In this document: positions 10,187 to 22,106 of the stretch, piece after piece
Position numbering within the stretch: position 1 is the first letter of the stretch
Layout of the letters: every line of letters begins with the position of its first letter
NCBI GenBank assembly: GCA_032358165.1
Contig: JAALGY010000041.1
Location: forward strand, 1,054,001-1,118,000
Source of the DNA: Diplosphaera chodatii
Taxonomy: Eukaryota > Chlorophyta > Trebouxiophyceae > Prasiolales > Stichococcaceae
Direction: 5' to 3'
Length of the DNA: 64,000 nt
The notes under the pieces: model-generated
Told to the model about the DNA's origin: nothing
The model's database searches: none
The model's input: the letters and a program-made list of their open reading frames with translations, nothing else
Made by a program: the position numbers and the translations under genes

Positions 10187-12083
10187 CTATGTTACAGGAT
10201 CGTCTTGCACAAGGATGTCTGCTGTAACGCTCGCTATTGGCTTGTTGCTCTCCGTTAGCGACAGACCTGACAGCGTCTGCACGCCTGACACAAGCGGGAC
10301 AAGCGTCATAGGCACCGAGGTGCTGGCGTGCGGTGCCAGCTCCTCAACGGCCGCTTCCTGCAGGCCGAGCACCAGGAATGGCGGTGGCATCACACCTGCA
10401 GGATGCAATGCATACAGTCAGCACACACCCGCTCAACTCTCAAACAGCCACAGCGTATGAGTGCAGACCAAGCCTAGATCCAGCAAACTCAGAGCGCAAG
10501 AGGCTTGCGCCCCTGCTTCAGACAACATCGCCGCGGGGTGAGACACTTGGATGCATTGGGTGGCACCAACACCTGATGTAAGGGCTGCATAGCTCAGCTG
10601 CAGTGGGCCGAGCCGCCGGTCCAGGTTGTTTTGGACCGCTACTGCTGCTGCGAACGGTTGCTCAAGGTGCACTGTTCCTGGCAAGCCCACCAGCCGCATA
10701 TCAACACCTGGCTGTGGTGTGCTGAGCGTGATATGCTGTGTTTGCAACCGCCCTGCCTGCAGAGTGTGCATCAAAAACATATCGCTAGACGCCATTCTGC
10801 TTAGGCCAAACAGACTCATCTGGCTGGTAACTGCAGCTCCACGCATTGAAGCACTGCAAGTGTTCGGTTGTCGCCCACTGACCTCGCCCATGCTGCGGCG
10901 CCACTTGATCTCCAGGCGGCCAATGTCTGCCTTGCTGTCTGCGCGGCCGCTGGATGCCTGCGGCGACGGAGCCGGCATCCGATACAGCAGGTTGTGCGCG
11001 CCATTGGGCTGCACAATGGTGAGCGCATCTATGTGTTGCTGCAAGATGGCTGCTGTACCTAGGCCGGCTGACAGCCTGCTGGCTGGGGCCACTGCTGCTG
11101 GGCTGAGCTGTTCCACTGGGCCTGCGCTCGCTGATGGCTCGAGTCGGACGTACTCCAAAAACAGGGGTGCCGCGGCGCTCTGGTTCTCAACGCAGACTTC
11201 GACAAATGCCTGCTTCGCCACTGTCCGCGTCTGCAGACAGTCTGCCACAGAGTGGTCGGACATGCACCGACCCACACCCGGAGTCTGCAGTGCACCGTTG
11301 GGCACATCGCAATCGGCCTTTGATCAGCACCTTTGTTCGAACCGACAGTGGGTTGAGGGCCGAAAAGAGGACAGTCTGCTGCTCGGTGCGTGCACTGCCA
11401 TCTCCTGCGATGTAAGTCGCACTGCAAGGAGGTACATGAAGGTCAATGTTCCCACGAAGTCGAGCACTTTGGCTTTATGCATGGGCGTGTGCGAACTTAG
11501 CTTGCTCCGCACCTGAAGGTGAGCACGTGATCGTTTGGCTCCTTGACATCGTGCCGAAGCAGGAAGTCGTAGCCTTCGCTTGCAGCAAGGCGGCTGAGGG
11601 GCTTGCTGGCTGTGTCATGCAGCATGAGCCGCTGGCGGTCTGTCTGCAGCTCGCACTGGAGCCCACAAACGCAGGTTGCATCAGGATCGACCGCACAGCA
11701 GCACACGATGCGCATGCTACATGACACGCTTGGAACACTGCTCCCGCAGCAGCTTGCCTTGACGACGATGTTGGTCAATGCAGCGTCCGCAAGGTTTATG
11801 AGCCGCACATAACAGGTCAGCGTCTCGCCGAGCATCAGTTCGGTGCCGCTGGGCAGCTGCAACATGGGACTGAACCCTGCTGCGGTGCCCACATCCTGCA
11901 AGGAGAGCACTGCGCGGGGGTCTGGTTTGAGAAGGTCCTGCACCTGCATCTGCTCATGCAGCAAACCCAGCGGCCAGCGGGACTCACAGCTGACAGACTG
12001 GATGGATCTAAATGGAGTGCTGGCGCCGACAGCCGCAGCAGGCGGAAGGCCAGATTGAGGCCTGAGCCGGGGTCTATTGCCAT
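10187..12083 (-). CDS. TRAPPC13: TRAPP complex subunit 13 (TRAPPC13, DUF974 family)
   Basis: TRAPPC13 is an accessory subunit of the TRAPP tethering complex that acts in ER-Golgi and endosomal traffic. The ATG at 12083 gives MAIDPGSGLNLAFRLLRLSA, matching the family's N-terminal 'LALKVMRLTKP' segment. The second exon carries GTELMLGETLTCYVRLINLA and NIVVKA, the signature strand pair. Next come LLRHDVKEPNDHVLTF, and then the long exon with FVEVCVENQSAAAPLFLEYV, RLEPSAS, IGRLEIKWRRSMGE and GRLQTQHITL, which match the linker and second beta-sandwich. The last exon, PPFLVLGLQEAAVEEL to ILVQDDPVT, ends at 10187. Order and spacing agree with the roughly 400-residue eukaryotic protein. Its start codon faces that of OST48. 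Confidence 0.88.
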
Positions 12084-12690
12084 GGCGGCAGTGCCCACCC
12101 GGCGGCGCTGCCAATGAAAGGGGCCCCTTGTTTGGACGTTCGAAGTGCTAACACATGCAAGCACCGTTGGATGTGTGCCTCTTCCTGGCTCCTCCTGTAG
12201 TCATTTGAGGCCAGCAATCGGACGCCGCTGTGCTGACGATCGATGACAGATCACTTGCTGCAGCGAAACCAAACACACGTGTGGAACGGATATGTGTTGA
12301 ATACCGTCAGCTGGCTGCTGTCAGATACATGAAGAACAGCTCAAAGCCTCAACAGTCAGCGTGGGTGCGTGGCTCGTCCCCTCGTTGTCAGCTTGTGCTT
12401 GCTGTGGAGGCTGGCTCTTGCTACTTCCTCCCCGACTTCAGTCCTCGAATCATTGCCAGGCTGTGTCTTGTCACACACTTCTACCGTCGCACATGCACTG
12501 ACGGCGTTGCTGTGGTTAGGCGCACGGCGGGCAAGCTCACGGCTGTGGGCCCGTGTGGTCTGATCATGTCCATCAGACCCGCTTCACATTGATCACGCTT
12601 CGGTCAGAAGTCCTAAGGGGGGCAGTGGCAAAGTCGCCAGGTGTGCATGCGGTGGTTTGACTGATCATCTCGCTATAGAGCAGCAGGAGC
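12084..12690. promoter_or_regulatory. Divergent promoter region, TRAPPC13 / OST48
   Basis: These 607 bp lie between two head-to-head start codons of secretory-pathway genes. Overlapping open frames carry no family signature. No TATA box is obvious. Confidence 0.45.
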
Positions 12691-15413
12691 ATGGCAGGCA
12701 GAGGGCACACGCTGCTATTTGCGGCAGTGCTGCTCGGCGCAGCATGCTGCCAATTGGTCGCTGCGTCTACGGGCACAGATCAGCACCGGACGTTGGTGCT
12801 CATTGCCGACGAGGGCACCCGCCAGACGCACAGCAAGTACCTCGCAGCAGTCGAAGCGCTTGGCTCTGAGGTTGACGTCAGGCTCTGCAGCGACCCAAAG
12901 TTGCAGCTGCGGCACTGGGACGACCTGCTGTACGAGACCGTCATCCTGCTGAGCCCGCAAGCAAAAGGTGGGCATCAGCAGGAGCTAGCGGTGGCGATCC
13001 TTTGCAACGACGGCGCTGATGCTGTACATCTACCATCATGCAGCACCTGCAAGACCCCTCATTGCATTGCTCCCTGCCGCATGCAGAACTCGGCGGCGCG
13101 GTCGACGTGGGTGCTTTGCTGGAGTTTGTGGACGGAGGTGGCAACCTGCTGCTTGTGCTGGACTCTGATGCAACTGACCAGGTAGCTTCTTGGTGCCTGG
13201 CATCACTTTCATGCACATCACATGCACACGCCCCAGTTTGGTTGGCATCCTGAGTAACTTGACAATGCACGATCTGGCCAGGTGCGGGAGCTTGCATCTG
13301 AGCTGGGCGTGGATGTGGAGCCCACTGGCACGGCGGTGATCGACCACTTCAGTCACGACCTGGCCGACCCGTCTCACGCGACAGTGGTGGCCGCCAACTT
13401 TGTGGACTCCAAGGCTGTATTCTGCGGCCGCTCGCCGGTGCGCAGCTGTGCAGTCTCGCTCGTCACCAGACATCAACAGCTCTCGGCTTTGCTATCAGCA
13501 TGGAATCACCTGCTGCTGACATGTGAGAGGAAAACACGCTGGCATTTGCAGGCGCCAGTCCTGTACCGAGGCATCGGCCTGTCCGTGCCGCCAGAGAGCA
13601 GCCTGGTAAGACACACCTGCGAATTAAAACCATCTTAGCATTTGCACGGCAGCCTGCAGAAGACAGCGTACGAGAGCAGCACGTGCCCTGTGTGACATCA
13701 TAGCAACCCCACAACGCCACACGCTGCTGCGTCCTTTGCAGACGTTTCCTGCACTGTGGGCCAGCACGAACGCATACTCCGGCAGCTTGAGCGCACCAGT
13801 GCACGAAAACCCGAACCTTGCCGGCAAAGAGGTGTGTTCTGGTCGAGCAGACCATGTGCATTCATGTATTGTGGCCAAGGGTGCACATTGCAAGCCACAG
13901 GCTGGCAGATGCTGGCGCTTACCATGCATGCATGCGCAGGTGCGGCTCGCAGCACTTTCGCAGCCAAGGTCCGGGAGTCGGGTTGCTGTGGTGGGGTCCT
14001 CCTGGGCGCTGAGTGATGCGGCTTTCAAAGCGACCGTACAACAGGGGTCTGGGTGAGTGCCTATTGACTCGTCCACAACCTAGTCAGCACCTTAGTCTAT
14101 GCAGCCAGCAAGTGATAGTGAAAAGTACGCAACTTTCGAAGCGGTGAACGGCCCATGCTGTGGTGTTTGCTGTCAAATTCGTTGCAAGATGAAAGCTGGC
14201 AGCACACGGAGTGTGAGCATCTGGCTGGCGCTCTCCTTCATGCGCCTGTGCGTAGCTCCTGTGCTGCTACATACCATTGTTGCTGCATGCAGTTGCGCAC
14301 ACTGCAAGCAGCAGCAGGGTATACCGCAGGGGACCTTGCAAGTGATGGCCTGTCACCTTGGCAGCCTGACTCCCACTGCCGCTCATGCGTTTCTGACATA
14401 TGCACCGCAGGTCAGCGTCGGCTGGCAACGAGGAGTTTGCAGGGTCCATCACACGGTGGCTGCTGCACAAGAGGGGGGTCCTCAGGGTATGCTCAGCCTT
14501 GTGTGTCATCGCTTTGCAAGTCACCACAGAATCACCATGCTGGCAAGCGGCTGTCGATATCTGCTGTTGCGCCCTGAGGCATGCACTGCGCATTGCAGTT
14601 TGGCGAGCTGCGGCACCATCACCCAGGGAGTATCGAGGAGCCGGCCACATACCGCATCAAGGATGATGCGAAGTTCGAGGTTCATGTGCAGGAGCTGGTG
14701 GATGGCTCCTGGCAGCCATACAGGTCCGCTGCAGCCTCCGACGATCTATGACATGACACTTGACTGATATGCACTGGTGTGGAAAATTATTCCTGAATCA
14801 TTGATGCTGCAGCTGTTTGAGGATAGTGTCGGCCATCATGCGCAGGGCTGACGATGTTCAGATGGAGTTTGTGATGCTGGACCCCCACATTCGCGCAACA
14901 CTCCAGCATGACAGCCAGGTCAGAAACACAACAAGTTGGATGAGAGTTTCTCACCTCTGTGGAGCTACCTGCCGCATGAAGCTGTGTCTGCTGCGTGGCA
15001 CCGAGCTCTGTGTGTAGCAAGCCTTCACTGCTCGAACTGGGGTGCAGGGCAACTTCTCCACGAAGTTCAAGGTGCCAGATGTGTATGGCGTCTTCAAGTT
15101 TGTGATCCAGTACTCCGAGCCAGGGTACAACCACATCGAGCTGTCGAAGCAGATTGCGGTGAGCACAGACTCGGGATCCTGCAGCTGCGCTGGGCTTGCC
15201 GTGGCTGTGCCAATGCCATGCGCTGGATGCAGCCGTTGTGTCTGAGTAAAGCTCACACCGCAAGCATTTGCTATAAATGTTGTGCAGGTGCGACCGTTCA
15301 AGCACAACGAGTTCGACCGCTTCCTGGTGCCAGCGTACCCCTACTACACAGCGGCGGCCACCACGATGCTGGGCTTTGCGCTGCTCACAATAGTGTTCCT
15401 GTATTCAAGTTGA
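12691..15413 (+). CDS. OST48: Oligosaccharyltransferase 48-kDa subunit (OST48/WBP1)
   Basis: OST48 is a membrane subunit of the ER complex that transfers glycans from dolichol to asparagines of nascent proteins. The ATG at 12691 begins a signal peptide (HTLLFAAVLLGAACCQLVAA), followed by RTLVLIADEGTRQTHSKY, the conserved start of the lumenal domain. Later exons read GGAVDVGALLEFVDGGGNLL, VRELASELGVDVEPTGTAV and IDHFSHDLADPSHATVVAAN, then PVLYRGIGLSVPPESSL, TFPALWASTNAYSGSL, VVGSSWALSDAAF, SASAGNEEFAGSITRWL, ATYRIKDDAKFEVHVQEL and MEFVMLDPHIR. They end with FKVPDVYGVFKFVIQYSEPG and VRPFKHNEFDRFLVPAYPYY. The last exon finishes with one hydrophobic anchor (MLGFALLTIVFLY) and a very short tail with no obvious KKxx signal. 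About eleven exons; all joins keep frame. Confidence 0.93.
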
Positions 15414-15532
15414 CGCTGACAGTCGGCAGATCCTTTAGCAACAAAAACAGCATGCACTGGTGACCGGAGCTGGGTTGCGACATGAGGGGGTGTGAGTTTT
15501 CGTGTGGGCTGGATGCCAAGCCAGGGGTCCGA

Positions 15533-15537
15533 TGTAA
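15533..15537 (+). terminator. Putative TGTAA polyadenylation signal of OST48
   Basis: TGTAA lies 120 bp after the OST48 stop and about 100 bp before the convergent CSP41b stop. The distance matches the other cases in this window. Confidence 0.4.
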
Positions 15538-15634
15538 CTGCATGGTATTCCAAGTACATAGTGATCGCCACAGGCGCACACACCCATGCGCATTGAGCAA
15601 CCGAGTTATCTGCGGTCCTGCCAACGTAGGCACA

Positions 15635-18028
15635 TCATTTGTGCTTTGCCAGGATGATATCATCAGTTGTGAAGTCGGCCTCCTTCCTGTATGTGCCACG
15701 GCCGAAGTCCTTCTCATAGGAGTCTCGCAGACCGTCCACGAGGCTGAACTGCGGTGTCCAGCCCAGCTCTTGCTGCGCCTGCACAGCAAAGACACACGTC
15801 GGCCTTGTCCGGCGAAATTCTGCAGACGAGCCAAGGTTCGCAGATGGCCACACCAGCTTTTGGGCCGCAGTGCACCCGCTCACCTTGTGGATCGACGCAA
15901 AGAAGTGCTGATCGCGCATTGGGAACGCCTTTGAGCCCTTGGGGAACTCAAAGTCCTTGGGGTTGAAGTGTACCAGCTCTGGCTCTGGGAAGCCGCCCGC
16001 TTTGGCGCACGCCTTGGCGATGCCATCAAAGGTCACATACCTGCACATGTCAATGAAGCTTGACCCCGTGGAGCAGAACGCAGCCCTCTAAGCGTTTTCG
16101 CAAATGACGGATGCCAGTTGCCGCACCAGGGCATCATGTTGCATGACCTGACAAGATTTTGTGATCATCGGAAGTGCCAACATGACATAACAAGCGGCTT
16201 GACACGAAGGGTGGCCACTCACCTCTCGCCAGAGATGTTGTAGATCTGGCTGCGTGCCTTGTCGTTCCCGAGCATCATCTTGAAGGCGACTGCCAGATCC
16301 TTCACGTGGCCCAGCTGCGTCACCTGCCAACGAACACCAGGTGCAATACTCACTTCTTCCCATGCAGAGTCTCACCTGCCACAGTATCCCAAGAAAGCGT
16401 GGTTGCATACAGCAGGGATTGACGGTACAAAGAGGAAGAAACTTGGACAGCGGGTCCTACCTGCTGGCCCGAGTTGGGGATGGGGATGGGCCGGCCCTCG
16501 GCCAGCCGCTGGAAGAACCACTCCTCGACTGGGTTGTAGTTCAGCGGGCCGTAGATGTACACGGGGCGCACTGACGTCCAGTTCAGGCCGCGCGACTGCA
16601 GCAGGTCCTCCGTATTGAGCTTGCCCTGTGCATGCCATCAGCCATGACGTTTGTGTGTGTCTTTACCGGGTCCCGCCCTACAACCATTCCCTTGCTCACG
16701 GTTGTCCTCACAGTGGGCAGCGTGACGAAGAGTGCCCAAGCATGCTGCATGCTGCTCCACTGCATCTCTGATGATCAGGCGTATCTCCGATCAGAGGCAG
16801 TCCTCCACCTTGTGACGGCTGTTGGGGTCTGTGGCGTCGCTCTCGATGTGCGGCATCTGGTCAGACTTCAGGTACACGCCCGCGGAGGAGCAGAAGATGT
16901 ACTGCTCCACATCGCCCACGGCTGCCAGGATGGGTTCCGTGTCCGCCGCCTCCCGACCGTTCATGTCATAGATGACTGCAGCAAAATCGATGTGCCAGTG
17001 TTTCCAGGGTGTTGAAGTGTGATGTGCAGCTTGTGGCAATCGCACTATTGAGGTGAGAGACATCGGCATCGACAAGACTGGCATGTCACATACCATCGAA
17101 TTTCTTGCCGGCGACCGCCTCCTTGACGGCATCGGCATCCTTCCTGTCAGCCTTCGCGTGCTTCACCTGCAGTGTGATACCGTCAATCTTGTGAGGACGT
17201 CTGGGTTTACAAACCCAGGGGTCACACATCCTGTGCTGTGTCATGCGGTCATTGTCACAGTAGCTAGCAAGCCCTGTTGACGAGCCACACATACCGCGTT
17301 CTTGTACTCGGCATATGAGGAGTCTGTGTCGTCTGGAATCTGGGATGTGATCGGCGCCTTGCCGCGGGTGAGCAGCGTCACTTCGTTGCCGTCCTCAATC
17401 AGCTGCCGTGCCAGGTATGCGCCAATAAAGCGTGTGCCACCTGGAACCAAGTACAGCAATGATCTGTAACCAACATCTGGATGCATGCCATAGCTGATCC
17501 TGGCTGCACTGCGTCAGTGGCCCTGCCAGGGCGCAACTGATCTATCATGCTGCCCTGGCAAGTCTGCACTGCAATCCTCGTGAAGAGGCTGCAGTGGCTG
17601 GACTGCACAGATTGTCACTGATAGCGAGTCGCGCGTCGATTCGCCTACCCAGCATGAGGATGCTCTTCCCCGACGCGGCCACTGTCAGGGTCGTTTGCCG
17701 CTGTGCACGCACTGCCTCCTGCCAATGATCACCAGACACTCTCGCTTCAAAGCGGTGTTTCTTGCGTCAAGGTCTGCATTATATTGGGTGCATGTACATG
17801 GCAGTCCTGTCAGACTGGCAGCAGTATGGTTGGGTGACATGCAGATGTGAGCAGGGGTGCTGCCGAAAGATCGCCATGTGCAAATAGAGTATCACGTCAG
17901 CAAGGCAGCAAGTCCGCACTTACCCGCCGCTGCGCGCGCAGGGGCGCTGAGTTGCCGCTGAAGGCCTTCCTGAACAGCGGGGCTGCCGCCGTGCTGGGGG
18001 CCTGCGCGGGCATCATGCAAGTCGCCAT
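15635..18028 (-). CDS. CSP41B: Chloroplast stem-loop binding protein CSP41b
   Basis: CSP41b is a chloroplast RNA-binding protein with an atypical short-chain dehydrogenase/epimerase fold. It protects plastid mRNAs and rRNA precursors. The ATG at 18028 opens a transit peptide rich in Ala, Ser and Arg (MATCMMPAQAPSTAAAPLFR). The mature part begins KSILMLGGTRFIGAYLARQL, the nucleotide-binding start, and continues with DGNEVTLLTRGKAPITSQIP, AVIYDMNGREAADTEPI, VEQYIFCSSAGVYLKSDQM, IRPVYIYGPLNYNPVEEWFF and GRPIPIPNSGQQ. Then come YVTFDGIAKACAKAGGFPEP, SKAFPMRDQHFFASI, LGWTPQFSLVDGLRDSYEKD and FGRGTYRKEADFTTDD. The stop is at 15635. Similarity to plant CSP41b is strong through the whole length, with at least eight introns. 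It shares its 5' region with the Mbb1-like gene. Confidence 0.94.
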
Positions 18029-18239
18029 GGCTTGCACGTTTACGAGCGGCAGGACACGCCGCTTGGATCAGAGCGAACGGCTCTGCTTTTCTGCAGGATT
18101 GGTCTGCTGAAGCGGAGTCAATCATTGACAGCCGCCAGGTAAGCATGACGTGTCACACACCGGAAGACATGTCATCGAATTTATGAGTACAGGTGCGCAG
18201 CAATTTGCACCTTGCACGCGTCAGCAAATCATATGCAGC
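18029..18239. promoter_or_regulatory. Compact bidirectional promoter, CSP41b / Mbb1-like
   Basis: Only 211 bp separate the start codons of two divergent genes whose families both act on chloroplast RNA. Both promoters and 5' leaders must fit here, or overlap the other gene's leader. If the Mbb1-like protein starts at a later in-frame ATG (near 18288), the gap is up to about 260 bp. Confidence 0.5.
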
Positions 18240-21200
18240 ATGTTTATGCAGCAGTCACAAACGTCCTTACGCCTCCCAGGCGACCACATGGCCCTGTTCA
18301 GAGAGTTGCCTCGACCTGAAGCACTAAGACAATGCGCAAAACCAATACAGCAGGGCTTTGCGGCTGTAAACAGCAGCAGAACACAGCAGCAAGGGCTTCA
18401 GACGTCCTCGCCCAGGCGGTCAACCCAGCTTGACGCCGCCATCTCCCTCCGGTGGCAGGGCGGCAGTGACAGCGCACAGGAGCAGTGGCAGCGGCCAGCC
18501 GCATCGACGGCCGCGGCGTCCAGACAGATGCAGAGGGACCCATTGAAGCCCGCAGAACGACCCCTCAAGATCAACCTGGACATCCTGCATGTGCGCGTGA
18601 CCCTTGCATGTACACTGACGTGGACACGCGGTAATACACCTCTATGGGTAGTGCATAGCATCGAAGAAATCCATTTGAGTCTATGTTGTGTGAGATGCAT
18701 GCAGTATCGCGCCCGCATTGAGCGGCAAAAAGCGATGAGATACGGCAGTCCAAAGGAGCGGGCAGCCTCCATCGCCAAGGCAGAGGAGCTGCTGCGCCAG
18801 TGCCTGGAGAAGGACCCCTGCGACGGGCGGGCGTATGTCAGCCTGGGCCGCATCTACGTCATGCAGCAGCGCTTCCAGGAGGCCAAGGACCTGTATAAGG
18901 AGGGCACCCGGCTGACAGGTGCCAGCACACACAGATTCCTGCTGTTCTGGTGGCTCGCTTACAGGCTGATGCGTTCAGCTGCAAGACCATGCCCGGCGCA
19001 GCGTGATATTGCAGATTGCCACCTGCAGAGAGCAAAAACGCATACATCTGGGCGGCGTGGGCATACCTAGAGGGGAAGCAGGGCGACGTCAAGGCGGCTC
19101 GCACGCTGTATGACGCCGCGACAGTGGCGGACGCAGAGCATGCAGCCGCATGGCATGGCTGGGGCCTGCTGGAGAAGCGTGCGGGCAACATCGTGCGTGC
19201 GCGCGACCTGTGGATGAAGGTGCGGCGCATGCAACAGCCCACGCCTGCCTGCTTTGCCAGACTGCATCTGGCCCACCTCTCACCCGTGGGTTGGCACAAA
19301 GGCAGTCCCCGCAATGCCTGCAGGGCATCAGGCGGACACAGAACAATCCCAATCCCTACCTGTTCCAGTCAGTCGCACAGCTTGCAGCCGACATGGGGCT
19401 CACTGACGAGGCGCGGAAGTGGTTCCAGCGCGGCACCAGCACCTTCATGGTGCGCAGGGTCTCCGGCCTTTGCAGCGTGCACCGCCATATGCTATGCAGG
19501 CAGTCACACTGTGCTGTTGGGGGATGCGTCCACTCACCTCGTGTGCGTGCTGGGGCGCAGGGCCAGGCCAGCCACGCGCTGTGGGTGTCGTGGGCGCTGA
19601 TGGAGGCGCAGCAGGGCGACGCCACCGCGGTGCGCTACCTGTTCAAGCGCGGCCTGGACGTGGGGCCCCGCTCCAGGTCAGTGGGATGCACAAAGCATGC
19701 AGTGTGCAGGCATGCCCCTCCAGAGTGACTGCATTGTCAGCAGCAGCACCTGCATCGCAGTACCGTTGTGTGGCTGTGTGTGGGGACGTGGGCGCATTAG
19801 TGCAGGTTCTTCTGGAAGCACACCTGTGGAAGCACATCATGCTGATGTACTGCTTTGTGAGCTTCGTCAGGTACCTGCACCTGGCTTGGGCGATGTGGGA
19901 GAAGCAGAACGGCAACATCAACAACGCACGCACACTGCTGGACCGCGGGCAGCGTCTCAACCCCCGTGACGCCCCGATCCTCCAGGTGAGCTTTTGGTTT
20001 TCGTCAAGCATTCAATCAGGTTGTGCATGCCAAGACGCGATCAGGTCGAGGTCTATAAGTGGCAACTGTGGTGTTGTCATGTTGATGAGTGTGACATGGC
20101 ACCGCCTCAGGCAAATGCGCTGCTGGAGGAGGAGGCCGGCAATGTGGATGCGGCACGCAAGCTGTTCCAGCGGGGCGTGAAGGCCGACGCCAGGGCCCTG
20201 CATGTCTGGCAGGTGTGTTCGAATTGTTGGACCGCAGCACTGGACCCAACTCCGAGCTGGCACTTTCTGTTCAACAGTCAGCACTTTGCGCCGGCTGGGG
20301 ATCCCAAGGCATGATGGTTCACGGTTACCACTCTCACTAACACACCCGCAGGCATGGGGCGTCATGGAGTTCCGGCGCGGCAACATCAGCAGGGCCCGCG
20401 AGCTGTTCCAGGAGGGCGTCTGGGCAGACCCCGACAACCGTGATGTTGCCTATGTGTGGCAGGTGCAGTCCAGGCCACCGGCAGCAACACTGCAGCCCAC
20501 GTATGCTGCAGAATGCTACACTGCATAGGAGAGGGGCACTTTAAAAGTTAATCCAAACCCAACGCCTTATGTGACGGACAGTGCATGTCCTGCACCACAG
20601 GCATGGGGTGTGCTCGAGAGCCAGGCGGGCAACTACCAGCTCGCACGGCGGCTGTTCCGCTGCGCAGTCAAAGCGTTTCCCCAGTCCGAGCCCAGCTGGA
20701 AGGTGCAGCTGCTGTGCCATGCCCTGCTTATCTCGACTGCCCCGCTCACCTGCAGTTCCACTGTGGAACTACGCTGCTAAGCAGCCCAGGACTGAGGTTC
20801 GAAAGCAGAGTTTTAACCCATGTGTACAGGCGTGGGCACAGATGGAGGAAGATCTGGGCTTTCTGCAGCGGGCTGACGACTTGCGCCGGTACAGCATCGA
20901 GGAGCAGCAGGAGGTGTGTGCACTCACACCTGGCTGCTCTGCTGCATGCTGTCCCCCATGATGCGGTCCATACGGCGAAGCTGCATGTTATTGCGCTCCA
21001 AGTGCGACTTGCTCTGGACGACCTGGCTGTCTTGCCTCAGCGGTGCCTGCTGCTGCAGGTGGTTGCGCCCCGCAGCTTTGCAGAGCCAAGCGAGGTGCTG
21101 GAGCTGGAGCCCATCCTGCAGCAGGTCTCCAACTGGTTCCAGCGCTTTGAGGCGGCTCGGGCCCCGGCGCGCCCCAGTGGGTCCCTCGTACCACTCGTTG

Positions 21201-21679
21201 CGAACTTTCAGATCAGTCGCTGCTGCATGTCCCTGACTGACATACGCCAGGAGCTGTGTCGGGATGGTCGTGACAGCATCCGTTGACGGTCAGATGTGCT
21301 TATGCACCCAGGCCGCCGCACAGCTGGCGATACAGGCCAGAGCTCGCCCAGCTGGCTGGCGCCCGACGGCAGCAAGCTGGTGCGGCCGCAAAACAATCAG
21401 AGCCGTGGCCCAGCCTACCCAGCAGCGGCCGCTCAGGCAGCCGCCAGCACATTCAATGTGAATGCACAAGACAGAGTGCCATCAGGCAGCAGCCGTGGCG
21501 ATGCCAGCATGTCTGACGGCAGCGAGGAGGACAGCAATGACGACAGCAGCAATGGCCTGCGGGCAAGTGGCCTCCGCTCAGTGCTCAGCGCCGAGGAGAT
21601 GGCCGACATGCAGAGCATGGCCGACGACTCGGATTTGAACCTGCCAGATGTCAGGCTACCTCGCCGGCCGCACCAATGA
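18240..21679 (+). CDS. HAT-repeat chloroplast RNA maturation factor, Mbb1/HCF107-like
   Basis: This is a chain of HAT/TPR-like helical repeats, one or two per exon. They are recognisable by the pattern AW-x-x-(L/M)E-x-x-x-G-(N/D)-x-x-x-AR-x-L(F/Y)-x-x-G. Examples are EELLRQCLEKDPCDGRAYVS, WGLLEKRAGNIVRARDLW, WALMEAQQGDATAVRYLFKR, WAMWEKQNGNINNARTLLDR, NALLEEEAGNVDAARKLFQR, WGVMEFRRGNISRARELFQE, WGVLESQAGNYQLARRLF and AWAQMEEDLGFLQRADDL. Mbb1 (Chlamydomonas) and HCF107 (Arabidopsis) use such arrays to bind and protect the 5' end of psbB/psbH transcripts. About 100 residues before the repeats are Ser/Gln/Arg-rich, fitting a transit peptide. The C-terminal exon (SEVLELEPILQQVSNWFQR, then an acidic Ser-rich tail) ends at 21679. 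The start could be 18240 or a nearby in-frame ATG. The RNA target here is an inference. Confidence 0.82.
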
Positions 21680-22106
21680 CCGGCGCTAGCCTGGCCCAGA
21701 ACTGGAGTGCTCAGTGCAGCTTGTGGCCTAACTTCGGGCATTTGTACACTTGGTATTGGCAATGCTGCTCCATGATTGCGGTATCGCCATTTGCAGTGGC
21801 ACGTCCGCTTGAAGCATGTACGGTATGTAGGCCCCATGTTGTAGCCTTCCTGCTTACCACGGCGAGGTGTCGTGCCTGCACAACACCCTGCCACACTTGC
21901 AGGTTCCACCCCCCCTCGGGGTTGCCGACGGGCCAGTTCCCACAAGGGGAATAGTTCTATTCCCCTTGGTTCCCATTCGTCAGATCGGACTGCCGCTGTG
22001 GTCAGCTGCATGCTGAGTCAGCAGAAGTGCCAACACACCAGCACTTCAACCGATAGAAGCCACCAAGCGCGCGGTTGCTGCGGTGTGAAACGCCTCAGTG
22101 CTAACA
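21680..22106. other. Intergenic stretch between Mbb1-like and ACX2
   Basis: This holds the 3' flank of the Mbb1-like gene and the ACX2 promoter. It contains the perfect stem-loop described separately. No coding exon is supported. Confidence 0.45.
21943..21968. repeat. Perfect inverted repeat: 11-bp arms, 4-nt loop
   Basis: The arms are CAAGGGGAATA (21943-21953) and TATTCCCCTTG (21958-21968), around the loop GTTC. The match is exact over 11 bp. The hairpin lies about 140 bp before the ACX2 start and 265 bp after the previous stop, so it could sit in the ACX2 5' leader or promoter. Confidence 0.75.

Noticed and set aside
10626..11516. A 296-residue plus-strand frame opposite TRAPPC13
   Set aside because: The minus strand carries clear TRAPPC13 motifs in several exons; the plus frame has no recognisable domain.
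20780..20820. GGTTCGA-like word suggesting a tRNA T-loop
   Set aside because: No matching acceptor stem or D-arm around it, and it sits in an intron of the Mbb1-like gene.
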